In this document: positions 19,477 through 27,462 of the stretch, piece after piece
Numbering within the stretch: position 1 is the first letter of the stretch
Layout: every line of letters begins with the position of its first letter
Source: Streptomyces typhae
GTDB lineage: Bacteria; Actinomycetota; Actinomycetes; Streptomycetales; Streptomycetaceae
Direction of reading: 5' to 3'
DNA length: 48,173 nucleotides
NCBI RefSeq assembly: GCF_009755605.1
Contig: NZ_WPNZ01000002.1
Location: 1-48,173, forward strand
The notes under the pieces: generated by a model
Database searches by the model: none
Seen by the model: the letters and a program-made list of their open reading frames with translations, nothing else
What the model was told of the DNA's origin: nothing
Made by a program: the position numbers and the translations under genes

Positions 19477-19482
19477 TACAGT
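19477..19482 (+). promoter_or_regulatory. -10-like TACAGT, likely leaderless start
   Basis: TACAGT ends 8 nt before the GTG at 19491. There is no ribosome-binding site, suggesting an independent leaderless promoter for the repressor inside the 25-bp gap after the glucosidase gene. Confidence 0.4.
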
Positions 19483-19490
19483 CCAATCCT

Positions 19491-20519
19491 GTGACCGCGC
19501 GACTGGCCGACATCGCAGCACAGGCGGGGGTCAGCGAGGCGACCGTGAGCCGGGTCCTGAACGGCAAGCCGGGCGTCGCTGCGGCCACCCGCCAGTCCGT
19601 GCTCGCCGCACTCGACGTCCTCGGCTACGAACGGCCCGTCCGCCTGCGCCGGCGCAGCGCGGGCCTGGTCGGCCTGATCACCCCCGAGCTGGAGAACCCG
19701 ATCTTCCCCGCGCTCGCCCAGGTGATCGGGCAAGCCCTCACCCGGCAGGGGTACACACCGGTCCTCGCCACCCAGACGCCCGGCGGCTCCACCGAGGACG
19801 AGCTGACCGAGATGCTGGTGGACCGCGGGGTCGCGGGCATCATCTTCGTCTCGGGCCTGCACGCGGACACCACCGCCGACATGGGGCGCTACGAACAGCT
19901 GCGGGCGCAGGGCGTGCCGTTCGTGCTCGTGGACGGCTTCTCGCCGAAGGTGCGGGCGCCCTTCATCTCGCCGGACGACCGGGCGGCGATGCGGCTCGCG
20001 GTGACCCATCTGTCCTCGCTCGGGCACACCCGCATCGGGCTCGCGCTCGGCCCGCGGCGGTTCGTGCCCGTACAGCGGAAGATCGAGGGTTTCACGCTCT
20101 CGATGCGCGAGCGGTTCCGGCTGTCGCCCGAGGAGATCGAGACGCGGTTCGTCCAGCACTCCCTGTACACGCTGGAGGGCGGGCAGGCCGCGGCGGCGGC
20201 GCTCCTGGACCGCGGCTGCACGGCCGTGGTGTGCGCCAGCGACATGATGGCGCTCGGTGCGATCCGGGCCGCGCGGGAGCGGGACCTTCAGGTGCCGGAC
20301 GACGTCTCCGTGGTCGGCTTCGACGACTCGGTGCTCATCGCCTTCACGGATCCGCCGCTGACCACGATCCGCAAGCCGGTGCCCGCGATGGGCCAGGCCG
20401 CGGTGCGCACCCTCCTGGAGGAGATCGGGGGGACCCCGGCACCGCACAGCGAGTTCGTCTTCATGCCGGAGCTGGTGGTCCGGGGCTCGACCGCGTCCTG
20501 CCGCCCCTCCGGGGCCTGA
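19491..20519 (+). CDS. malR: LacI-family repressor, MalR-like
   Basis: A 342-residue repressor. The N-terminal LacI helix-turn-helix and hinge (LADIAAQAGVSEATVSRVLN) are intact, followed by a periplasmic-binding-protein-like effector domain (LVGLITPELENPIFPALAQV, GVAGIIFVSGLH, VVGFDDSVLIAFTDPPLTTI). Position after a GH13 alpha-glucosidase and before a PAP2-like gene and glnE matches, from memory, the malR locus of Streptomyces coelicolor, where MalR represses malEFG. No maltose transporter genes are present here. The symbol is therefore assigned by similarity and context rather than proven regulon. Confidence 0.78.
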   Translation: MTARLADIAAQAGVSEATVSRVLNGKPGVAAATRQSVLAALDVLGYERPVRLRRRSAGLVGLITPELENPIFPALAQVIGQALTRQGYTPVLATQTPGGSTEDELTEMLVDRGVAGIIFVSGLHADTTADMGRYEQLRAQGVPFVLVDGFSPKVRAPFISPDDRAAMRLAVTHLSSLGHTRIGLALGPRRFVPVQRKIEGFTLSMRERFRLSPEEIETRFVQHSLYTLEGGQAAAAALLDRGCTAVVCASDMMALGAIRAARERDLQVPDDVSVVGFDDSVLIAFTDPPLTTIRKPVPAMGQAAVRTLLEEIGGTPAPHSEFVFMPELVVRGSTASCRPSGA

Positions 20520-20607
20520 GGAGCCCGGCCCGGTGGGGCCCCGGAGGCCCCTGGGGCGGCCCTGAAGGGTTGGCGGGGACCGGCTCGTCCTCGGGGCGTA
20601 GGTGATG

Positions 20608-20624
20608 CGGTCGGAACCCGACCG
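20608..20624 (+). terminator. hairpin after the MalR-like gene
   Basis: CGGTCGG (20608-20614), loop AAC, CCGACCG (20618-20624) form a perfect 7-bp stem in the 150-bp gap between the repressor and PAP2 genes. It could terminate the upstream transcript. Confidence 0.45.
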
Positions 20625-20669
20625 GGGGATGATCTGGAGAGAGGTGGGCATCTGGCAGACTCTGTCCCT

Positions 20670-21539
20670 ATGGGTGAGATGACTGTGACGACACTGGAAG
20701 GCCGCCAAGGGCCCACCACCACCTCACCCGTCGCGGGCGGCACCGATGCCCGAAAGGGGCGGAATCTCCTGCGCCGCTTGCGCACTCCGCGCCGCCCTCG
20801 GCTGTGGTTCGAGATCCTGCTGATCGCGGTGAGTTACTGGACGTACTCACTGATCCGCAACGCCGTGCCGGAGCAGAAGGCGGCGGCCCTGCGCAACGCG
20901 GACTGGATCTGGGGCGTGGAGCACGACCTCGGTCTGGCCTTCGAGCACAGCGTCAACCACGCCGTCGATTCGGTGACATGGCTCATCGTCGGCATGAACT
21001 ACTACTACGCGACGCTGCACTTCGTCGTCACGCTCGGCGTCCTCGTGTGGCTCTACCGGTGGCATCCCGGCCGGTACGCGGCCACGCGCCTGGTGCTGTT
21101 CGCGACGACGGCGGTCGCCCTCGTCGGTTACTACCTGTATCCGCTGGCGCCGCCCCGGCTGATGCCCGGCGGCGACTTCATCGACACGGTCGTGGTGCAC
21201 AACACCTGGGGCTCGATGGCCTCCGGCGACCTGAAGAACATGTCGAACCAGTACGCGGCCATGCCGTCCATGCACATCGGCTGGTCCCTGTGGTGCGGCC
21301 TGACGATCTTCGCGCTCGCGTCGGTGCCGTGGGTGAAGGTCCTCGGCCTGCTGTATCCCACGGTCACCCTGGTCGTGATCGTGGCCACCGCCAACCACTT
21401 CTGGCTGGACGCGGTGGGCGGCATGATCTGCCTGGCGTTCGGCTTCGCGGTGGCGCGGTTCTGGTACGGGGGCCTGCCGCATCGGCTGCCGCAGCTGGTT
21501 GCCGACGAGCCGCCCCGCCGCAAGCGGTTCGCCCGCTAG
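20670..21539 (+). CDS. PAP2-family membrane enzyme (inositolphosphotransferase-like)
   Basis: A 289-residue protein with about five or six membrane helices and the active-site blocks of the PAP2/aureobasidin-type phosphotransferase family: YPLAPPRLMPGGDF, NQYAAMPSMHIGWSLWCG (PSxH motif) and TANHFWLDAVGG (His and Asp of the third motif). It probably dephosphorylates or transfers a phospholipid head group at the membrane. The ATG at 20670 lacks a ribosome-binding site but has CAGACT ending 8 nt upstream, suggesting a leaderless mRNA. An in-frame ATG at 20679 with GGGTGAG before it is the alternative. Convergent with glnE. Confidence 0.85.
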   Translation: MGEMTVTTLEGRQGPTTTSPVAGGTDARKGRNLLRRLRTPRRPRLWFEILLIAVSYWTYSLIRNAVPEQKAAALRNADWIWGVEHDLGLAFEHSVNHAVDSVTWLIVGMNYYYATLHFVVTLGVLVWLYRWHPGRYAATRLVLFATTAVALVGYYLYPLAPPRLMPGGDFIDTVVVHNTWGSMASGDLKNMSNQYAAMPSMHIGWSLWCGLTIFALASVPWVKVLGLLYPTVTLVVIVATANHFWLDAVGGMICLAFGFAVARFWYGGLPHRLPQLVADEPPRRKRFAR

Positions 21540-21554
21540 CCGTCACGGGAGCCT

Positions 21555-21600
21555 GAGGGGCCCTGGGGGGCCTGGAGGCCTTGCGGGCCTGGGGGGCCTT
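21555..21600 (+). other. G-run-rich spacer between convergent genes
   Basis: Runs of three to six G recur on the plus strand (GAGGGG, CTGGGGGG, GCGGG, CTGGGGGG), with a short AGGCC/GGCCT stem at 21576-21590. The segment lies in the 92-bp gap between the PAP2 gene and the 3' end of glnE. It could form a G-quadruplex or act as a terminator. Confidence 0.4.
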
Positions 21601-21631
21601 GAGGAGGCTGTGAGGAGGCTTTGAAGGGGCT

Positions 21632-24625
21632 CTACGCCCCGTAGAACCGCTCCTCCACCACGGCCCGCGCCCGTCGCGTGATCCGCCGGTAGTCGTCCAG
21701 CATCACGCCGACCGTGCCCGCGTCGTACCCCAGGTAACGCCCGACGGCGGCGAGCTCCCTGCCGTCCGAGGGGAAGGTGTCCCCGGCCCGGCCGCGCACC
21801 AGCATCACCGCGTTGCGCACGCGGGTGGCGAGCACCCAGGCCTCGTCCAGGGTCGCCGCGTCCTCGGTCTCCAGGAGGCCCGCCGCGCAGGCCGCGTGCA
21901 GGGCCTCGCGGGTGCGGGTGGTGCGCAGCCCCGGCTCGGCCCAGCCGTGCTGGAGCTGGAGGAGCTGGACCGTCCACTCGACGTCGGAGAGGCCGCCGCG
22001 GCCCAGCTTGGTGTGCAGGGTGGGGTCGGCGCCGCGCGGCAGCCGCTCGGACTCCATCCGCGCCTTCAGCCTGCGGATCTCGCGTACGGCGTCGTCGCCG
22101 AGGCCCTCCGCGGGGTAGCGCAGCGGGTCCACCAGGTCGATGAAGGCCCGGCCGAGGTCGTCGTCGCCCGCGACCGGCTCGGCGCGCAGCAGGGCCTGTG
22201 CCTCCCAGACGAGGGACCAGCGGCGGTAGTAGGCCGCGTACGACTTCAGGGTGCGGGCCAGCGGTCCCGACTTGCCCTCCGGGCGCAGATCGGCGTCGAT
22301 GAGGAGCGGCGGGTCCGCGCTCGGCAGTTGCAGGAGGCGCCGCATCTCGGTGACGACGGTGGCCGCGGCCTTCGCGGCCACCTGGTCGTCGACGCCCTCG
22401 CGCGGCTCGTGCACGAACAGGACGTCGGCGTCCGAGCCGTAGCCGAGCTCCCGGCCGCCGAAGCGGCCCATGCCGATGACCGTGAACCGGGTCGGCAGGT
22501 CGTCGCCCCAGCCCTCGCGGACCACGGCGCGCAGCGTGCCCGCGATGGTGGCGGCGGTCAGGTCGGACACGGCGGTGCCCACCCGGTCCACGAGGGCGCC
22601 CGCGTCGGCCTCGACGGGGCTCTCCTCGGTGCCGTACGAGGAGATGATGTCGGCGGCCGTGGTGCGGAACAGCTCGCGGCGGCGGACGCCGCGGGCCGCC
22701 GCGACGGCCTGTTCGGCGCCGTCCGCGCGCCGTACGGCGGCGAGGATCTCCTGTTCCAGATTGTCCCGCCCGCGGGGTTCGAGGCCGCGCCCGTCGCCGA
22801 GCAGGGCGACCGCCTCCGGGGCGCGCAGGAGCAGGTCGGGGGCGAGCCGTCCGGCCGACAGGACGCGGGCGAGGTTCTCCGCTGCGGCGCCCTCGTCGCG
22901 CAGGAGCCGCAGGTACCAGGGGGTCTTGCCGAGCGCGTCCGACACCTTGCGGAAGCCGAGGAGCCCCGCGTCCGGGTCGGCGGAGTCCGCGAACCAGCCG
23001 AGCAGGACGGGCAGCAGCGTGCGCTGGATGGCGGCCTTGCGGGTCACGCCGGAGGCCAGCGCCTCCAGGTGGCGCAGGGCGGCGACGGGGTCGGCGTACC
23101 CGAGGGCGACCAGGCGTTCGCGGGCCGCTTCGGTGCTGAGCCTGCTCTCGCCGGGGGCCAGCTGGGCGACGGCGTCGAGCAGCGGGCGGTAGAACAGCTT
23201 CTCGTGCAGGCGCCGCACCACCGACGTGTGCCGCTTCCAGGCGCGGGCGAGGTCGGTGAGGGGTTCGGTGCGCATGCCGAGGGAGCGGCCGATGCGGCGC
23301 AGGTCGGCGTCGGCGTCGGGCAGCAGGTGGGTGCGGCGCAGCCGGTGCAGCTGGATGCGGTGTTCCAGGGAGCGCAGGAAGCGGTAGGCGTCGTCGAGCT
23401 GGGTGGCGTCGACACGGCCCACGTAGCCGCCGGCGGCGAGCGCGGCGAGCGCGTCGAGGGTGGTGCCGCTGCGCAGCGAGGCGTCGGCACGGCCGTGCAC
23501 CAACTGCAGCATCTGCACGGCGAACTCGACGTCGCGCAGGCCGCCGGGGCCGAGCTTGAGCTCGCGGTCGACCTCGCCCGCGGGGATGTTCTCGACGACG
23601 CGGCGGCGCATCCTCTGCACGTCGGGGACGAAGTTCTCGCGGTCGGCGGCCCCCCACACCAGGGGGGCGACGGCGGCGGCGTACTCCTTGCCGAGGTCGG
23701 TGTCGCCCGCGACGGGCCTGGCCTTGAGCAGTGCCTGGAACTCCCAGGTCTTCGCCCACCGCTGGTAGTACGCGAGGTGGCTGGACAGGGTGCGCACCAG
23801 GGGGCCGTTCCTGCCCTCGGGGCGCAGGTTGGCGTCGACGGGCCAGATGGTGCCCTCGACGGTGGTCTCGGAGCAGATCCGCATCAGGTGGGCGGCGAGG
23901 CGGGTGGCGGCCCGGATCGCCTCGCCCTCGTCGACGCCGTCGACGGCCTCGCCCACGAAGATGACGTCGACGTCGGAGACGTAGTTCAGCTCGTGGCCGC
24001 CGCACTTGCCCATCGCGATCACCGCGAGGCGGCACCGCTCGGCGTCGTCGGGCGCGGCCCGCTGGGCCATGGCGAGCGCGGCGCGCAGGGTGGCCGTGGC
24101 CAGGTCTGCGAGTTCGGCGGCGGCCTCGGCGACGTCGGTGGTGCCGCAGACGTCGCGGGCGGCGATGGACAGGAGGCAGCGGCGGTAGGCCACGCGCAGC
24201 GACACCGGGTCGGTGGCCCCGGCGAGGCCCCGTTCGAACTCCTCGACGCCGGGATGCAGGTCGGCGGCCTCGTACGTGACCAGGGCCCGCCAGTCCCCGG
24301 GGTGCCGGGCGAGGTGGTCGGCGAGGGCCTCGGAGGCGCCGAGGACGCCGAGGAGGCGGTCGCGCAGCGGCTTGGCGCTGAGCAGGGTGTCGAGCAGTTC
24401 GCGGCGGGCGGTGGCGTCGGGCTGCGCCTCGGCGAGCCGGACGAGGCCGAGCAGCGCCAGGTCCGGGTCGGCGGTGGCGCCGAGGGCGTCCAGGAGGACG
24501 GGGTCGGTGCGGACGGCGGCGAGCTCGTCGGCGCCGAGGAGGCGCTCGGCGGTGGACGGGTCGGTGAACCCGTGCCGCAGCAACCGCGTGAACGTGCTGC
24601 TCCTGCGTCCCTGCGGCACCGTCAT
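21632..24625 (-). CDS. glnE: glutamine synthetase adenylyltransferase / adenylyl-removing enzyme
   Basis: A 997-residue bifunctional enzyme of the usual length. It carries two nucleotidyltransferase-like modules, each with the G-G-x-E-L-x-x-x-S-D-x-D signature: MGKCGGHELNYVSDVDVIFV in the N-terminal half and MGRFGGRELGYGSDADVLFV in the C-terminal half. GlnD_UR_UTase-type helical domains follow each module. The enzyme adenylylates and deadenylylates type-I glutamine synthetase according to nitrogen status. The ATG at 24625 is preceded by GAAAGG. The upstream divergent region holds a 22-bp palindrome and 16-bp repeats that could carry regulatory sites. Confidence 0.97.
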   Translation of the reverse strand: MTVPQGRRSSTFTRLLRHGFTDPSTAERLLGADELAAVRTDPVLLDALGATADPDLALLGLVRLAEAQPDATARRELLDTLLSAKPLRDRLLGVLGASEALADHLARHPGDWRALVTYEAADLHPGVEEFERGLAGATDPVSLRVAYRRCLLSIAARDVCGTTDVAEAAAELADLATATLRAALAMAQRAAPDDAERCRLAVIAMGKCGGHELNYVSDVDVIFVGEAVDGVDEGEAIRAATRLAAHLMRICSETTVEGTIWPVDANLRPEGRNGPLVRTLSSHLAYYQRWAKTWEFQALLKARPVAGDTDLGKEYAAAVAPLVWGAADRENFVPDVQRMRRRVVENIPAGEVDRELKLGPGGLRDVEFAVQMLQLVHGRADASLRSGTTLDALAALAAGGYVGRVDATQLDDAYRFLRSLEHRIQLHRLRRTHLLPDADADLRRIGRSLGMRTEPLTDLARAWKRHTSVVRRLHEKLFYRPLLDAVAQLAPGESRLSTEAARERLVALGYADPVAALRHLEALASGVTRKAAIQRTLLPVLLGWFADSADPDAGLLGFRKVSDALGKTPWYLRLLRDEGAAAENLARVLSAGRLAPDLLLRAPEAVALLGDGRGLEPRGRDNLEQEILAAVRRADGAEQAVAAARGVRRRELFRTTAADIISSYGTEESPVEADAGALVDRVGTAVSDLTAATIAGTLRAVVREGWGDDLPTRFTVIGMGRFGGRELGYGSDADVLFVHEPREGVDDQVAAKAAATVVTEMRRLLQLPSADPPLLIDADLRPEGKSGPLARTLKSYAAYYRRWSLVWEAQALLRAEPVAGDDDLGRAFIDLVDPLRYPAEGLGDDAVREIRRLKARMESERLPRGADPTLHTKLGRGGLSDVEWTVQLLQLQHGWAEPGLRTTRTREALHAACAAGLLETEDAATLDEAWVLATRVRNAVMLVRGRAGDTFPSDGRELAAVGRYLGYDAGTVGVMLDDYRRITRRARAVVEERFYGA

Positions 24626-24698
24626 CCCCGCGCCTTTCGCTCGCCCGTTCCTGGCCCGAGCCTACTAAGGGCAGGCCGATGAGTTCCGCGCGCGTGCG

Positions 24699-24720
24699 GG
24701 GTCTGTCCCGGGACAGACCC
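24699..24720. promoter_or_regulatory. 22-bp perfect palindrome upstream of glnE
   Basis: GGGTCTGTCCC followed by its exact reverse complement GGGACAGACCC, with no spacer. It lies 74 bp upstream of the glnE start and 126 bp upstream of the divergent oxidase-like gene. It looks like an operator for a dimeric regulator, not identified. Confidence 0.5.
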
Positions 24721-24743
24721 ATGACCCCATGGGCCCATGCCCC

Positions 24744-24820
24744 CATGACCCCGTGGACCCATGACCCCGTGGACCCATGGGCCCATGGACTCATCGAGCC
24801 ATCGCGCCATCGAGCCATCG
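24744..24820. repeat. 16-bp tandem repeats and ATCGAGCC repeats
   Basis: CATGACCCCGTGGACC occurs at 24744-24759 and 24760-24775, with a degenerate third copy at 24776-24791. A second short repeat, ATCGAGCCATCG, occurs twice in 24793-24820. CCCATG/CATGGG words dominate the stretch. It sits in the divergent region between glnE and the gene at 24846. Confidence 0.75.
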
Positions 24821-24845
24821 ACACCGGACACCAGGAGGCCGCACG

Positions 24846-25358
24846 ATGCCGAGCGAGGACCCCCGCACCGAGATCGACGCCCGCTACAGCACCGAAGGGG
24901 CCGCCGCGATCCCCTGGGACCGGGTGGTGGACGTCCTCGCCGCCGCCGAGTTGTTCTGGATCTCGACGGTGCGCCCCGACGCGCGGCCGCACGTGACGCC
25001 GCTGCCCGCGGTGTGGCGGGACGGCGCCCTGCACTTCGCCACCGGCCCGGACGAACGCAAGGCCCGCAATCTGCGCGCCAACCCCGAGGTGGTCCTGACG
25101 ACCGGCACCAACCTGTGGGACAAGGGCTTCGACCTGGTCGTCGAGGGCACCGCCGTCCGGGTCACGGACGAGGACCGGCTGCGGGCGCTCGCCACCGCGT
25201 GGGAGGACAAGTACGGCAGCTTCTGGCACTACGACGTGCGGGACGGCTGCTTCCACCACGGGGCGGGGCACGCCCATGTCTTCGCGGTGGCGCCCCGCAC
25301 GGCGTTCGGCTTCGGCAAGGGGGAGCCGTTCAGCCAGACGCGTTACCGCTTCGGCTGA
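24846..25358 (+). CDS. pyridoxamine 5'-phosphate oxidase-family (FMN/F420) protein
   Basis: A 170-residue split-barrel flavin-fold protein. The hallmark segments are FWISTVRPDARPHVTPLPAV (first strands), ALHFATGPDERKARNLRANP (cofactor-phosphate region) and VVEGTAVRVTDEDRLRALA. The family includes PNP oxidase-like and F420H2-dependent reductases; which cofactor is used cannot be told here. AGGAGG at 24833-24838 fixes the start at the ATG of 24846. Divergent from glnE across a repeat-rich region. Confidence 0.88.
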   Translation: MPSEDPRTEIDARYSTEGAAAIPWDRVVDVLAAAELFWISTVRPDARPHVTPLPAVWRDGALHFATGPDERKARNLRANPEVVLTTGTNLWDKGFDLVVEGTAVRVTDEDRLRALATAWEDKYGSFWHYDVRDGCFHHGAGHAHVFAVAPRTAFGFGKGEPFSQTRYRFG

Positions 25359-25433
25359 GCGGAACGGTGCCGCGCGGGTACCCTGCGGGCCCCTTCCGGG
25401 GACAGGGCAGCCGATCGCTGCTGTACTCGTCGC

Positions 25434-25862
25434 ATGGAGTACACACTCGAAGTGATCGGCGTGCCTGTCAGCGACATCGACCGCGCCAAGGAGTTCTACG
25501 AGACCAAGTGCGGCTTCCACGTCGACATCGACGAGGAGGTCATACCGGGGGCGCGGGTGGTGCAGCTGACCCCGCCCGGGTCCGGCTGTTCCCTGATGCT
25601 CGGCGACGCCATCTGGGACACCTTCCCGGGCCCGACCCCCGAGCCGGGCACCTACCACGGCCTGACCCTGTGCGTCCCGGACATCAAGCAGGCCCACGCC
25701 GAGCTGACGTCCCGCGGCGTGGACGTCACCGAGCCGGTCCAGTACGCCGAGCGGGACGGGGCCACGTTCATGTACTTCACGGACCCCGACGGCAATGGTT
25801 GGTCCGTACAGGAGTACAGAGTCCGTGCGGGGACACCGCTGCGGGAGGCGATACGCCCCTGA
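25434..25862 (+). CDS. glyoxalase/bleomycin-resistance (VOC) family protein
   Basis: A 142-residue protein with two beta-alpha-beta-beta-beta modules: EVIGVPVSDIDRAKEFYETK opens the first and GTYHGLTLCVPDIKQAHAEL the second, with FMYFTDPDGNGWSVQEY as the closing metal-site strand. These proteins bind a metal and act on small electrophiles or as resistance proteins; the substrate is unknown. It is convergent with glnA2, with only 9 bp between the stop codons and a small CCCC-TGA-GGGG stem at the stop. Confidence 0.88.
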   Translation: MEYTLEVIGVPVSDIDRAKEFYETKCGFHVDIDEEVIPGARVVQLTPPGSGCSLMLGDAIWDTFPGPTPEPGTYHGLTLCVPDIKQAHAELTSRGVDVTEPVQYAERDGATFMYFTDPDGNGWSVQEYRVRAGTPLREAIRP

Positions 25863-25871
25863 GGGGGCCCT

Positions 25872-27233
25872 CTACAGCACCGGCAGGTTCTTGCGGAGCT
25901 CGAAGGCGGTCACCTCGGAGCGGTACTCCTCCCACTCCTGCTTCTTGTTGCGCAGGAAGAAGTCGTACACGTGCTCGCCGAGTGTCTCCGCGACCAGCTC
26001 GGAGCGCTCCATGAGGGCGATCGCCTCCCCCAGGTTCTGGGGCAGCGGCTCGATGCCCATCGCGCGCCGCTCCGCGTCGGAGAGGGCCCACACGTCGTCG
26101 TCCGCGCCCGGCGGGAGTTCGTAGCCCTCCTCGATGCCCTTGAGGCCGGCGGCGAGCAGGACCGCGTACGTCAGATAGGGGTTGGCGCCGGAGTCGATGG
26201 AGCGGACCTCGACGCGGGCGGAGCCGGTCTTGCCGGGCTTGTACATGGGCACCCGGATGAGGGCCGAGCGGTTGTTGTGGCCCCAGCAGATGTACGAGGG
26301 GGCCTCACCCCCGGCGCCCGCGGTGCGCTCCGAGCCGCCCCAGATGCGCTTGTAGGAGTTCACCCACTGGTTGGTGACGGCGGAGATCTCGGCGGCGTGC
26401 TTGAGCAGACCCGCGATGAAGGAGCGGCCGACCTTGGAGAGCTGGTACTCGGCGCCGGACTCGTAGAAGGCGTTGCGGTCGCCCTCGAAGAGGGACAGGT
26501 GGGTGTGCATGCCCGAGCCGGGGTGCTCCGAGAACGGCTTCGGCATGAACGTGGCCTGCACGCCCTGCTCCAGGGCCACCTGCTTCATCACCAGGCGGAA
26601 GGTCATGATGTTGTCGGCCGTGGAGAGCGCGTCCGCGTACCGCAGGTCGATCTCCTGCTGGCCGGGGGCGCCCTCGTGGTGGCTGAACTCGACCGAGATG
26701 CCCATGGATTCCAGCATCGTGATGGCCTGGCGGCGGAAGTCCATGCCGACGTTCTGCGGGGTGTGGTCGAAGTAGCCGGAGTTGTCGGCGGGGACGGGCC
26801 GGGAGCCGTCCAGGGGCTTGTCCTTGAGCAGGAAGAACTCGATCTCGGGGTGGGTGTAGAAGGTGAACCCGAGGTCGGAGGTCTTGGCGAGGGCGCGCTT
26901 GAGGACGTAGCGCGGGTCGGCGAAGGACGGTGAGCCGTCCGGCATGAGGATGTCGCAGAACATCCGGGCCGTGCCCGGGGCCTCCGCGCGCCACGGAAGG
27001 ACCTGGAACGTGCCCGGGTCCGGCTTGGCGATCATGTCGGACTCGTAGACACGGGCGAAGCCCTCGATGGCCGAGCCGTCGAAGCCGATGCCCTCGTCGA
27101 AGGCCTGCTCCAGCTCGGCGGGGGCGACCGCGACCGACTTCAGGAAGCCGAGTACGTCCGTGAACCACAGGCGTACGAACCGGATGTCGCGCTCCTCCAG
27201 AGTGCGGAGCACGAACTCCTGCTGCTTGTCCAT
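25872..27233 (-). CDS. glnA2: glutamine synthetase-like enzyme, GlnA2 type
   Basis: A 453-residue type-I glutamine synthetase homologue. It has the N-terminal beta-grasp domain and the catalytic domain with THPEIEFFLL, HHEGAPGQQEIDLRY, GSGMHTHLSLF, NSYKRIWGG and VRSIDSGANPYLTYA. From memory it matches Streptomyces GlnA2 (SCO2241 type), reported as a gamma-glutamylpolyamine synthetase. By eye alignment, the adenylylation Tyr of GlnA1 (NLYDLPPEE-like) is replaced by Trp382 in DDVWALSDAER; Tyr371 (GYELPP) sits too early. It is therefore probably not a GlnE substrate despite its location. Start ATG at 27233 with GGTGGAAG upstream; an earlier in-frame start is not supported. Confidence 0.88.
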   Translation of the reverse strand: MDKQQEFVLRTLEERDIRFVRLWFTDVLGFLKSVAVAPAELEQAFDEGIGFDGSAIEGFARVYESDMIAKPDPGTFQVLPWRAEAPGTARMFCDILMPDGSPSFADPRYVLKRALAKTSDLGFTFYTHPEIEFFLLKDKPLDGSRPVPADNSGYFDHTPQNVGMDFRRQAITMLESMGISVEFSHHEGAPGQQEIDLRYADALSTADNIMTFRLVMKQVALEQGVQATFMPKPFSEHPGSGMHTHLSLFEGDRNAFYESGAEYQLSKVGRSFIAGLLKHAAEISAVTNQWVNSYKRIWGGSERTAGAGGEAPSYICWGHNNRSALIRVPMYKPGKTGSARVEVRSIDSGANPYLTYAVLLAAGLKGIEEGYELPPGADDDVWALSDAERRAMGIEPLPQNLGEAIALMERSELVAETLGEHVYDFFLRNKKQEWEEYRSEVTAFELRKNLPVL

Positions 27234-27403
27234 CTCGACTTCCACCCATCCTTGCTGGTCGGAACCGGCTGCTCCCGAGCCGCGGGAGGTCGCCCCGGCA
27301 CACGAGCATCCCACCACACGGTTTCACGCACGTTGCGGCCGCTCCTTGCCCATACTGCACGGTCCTCCGGATGCGGTGACAGCGGCGTATGCCCACACCT
27401 TTA

Positions 27404-27426
27404 AAGTGGTATCTCATATGCAAGTT
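27404..27426. promoter_or_regulatory. NsrR-type operator upstream of the flavohemoglobin gene
   Basis: AAGTGGTATCT-C-ATATGCAAGTT forms an 11-1-11 imperfect inverted repeat. Seven of eleven positions pair, and the reverse complement contains AACTTGCAT, resembling the published Streptomyces NsrR sites as I remember them. It lies 36 bp before the hmp start, in an AT-rich island unusual for this window, and nsrR is the neighbouring gene. Confidence 0.75.
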
Positions 27427-27462
27427 ATAGGGGGCCGGCCCCGGCCCCGGAGAGGAGGCACC

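Noticed and set aside
21896..24682. Long plus-strand open frame across glnE
   Set aside because: It is the antisense shadow of glnE, which has clear nucleotidyltransferase motifs in both halves.
26120..26126. Tyr371 of GlnA2 (GYELPP) as an adenylylation site
   Set aside because: The surrounding alignment puts it about 11 residues before the true position, which is occupied by Trp382.
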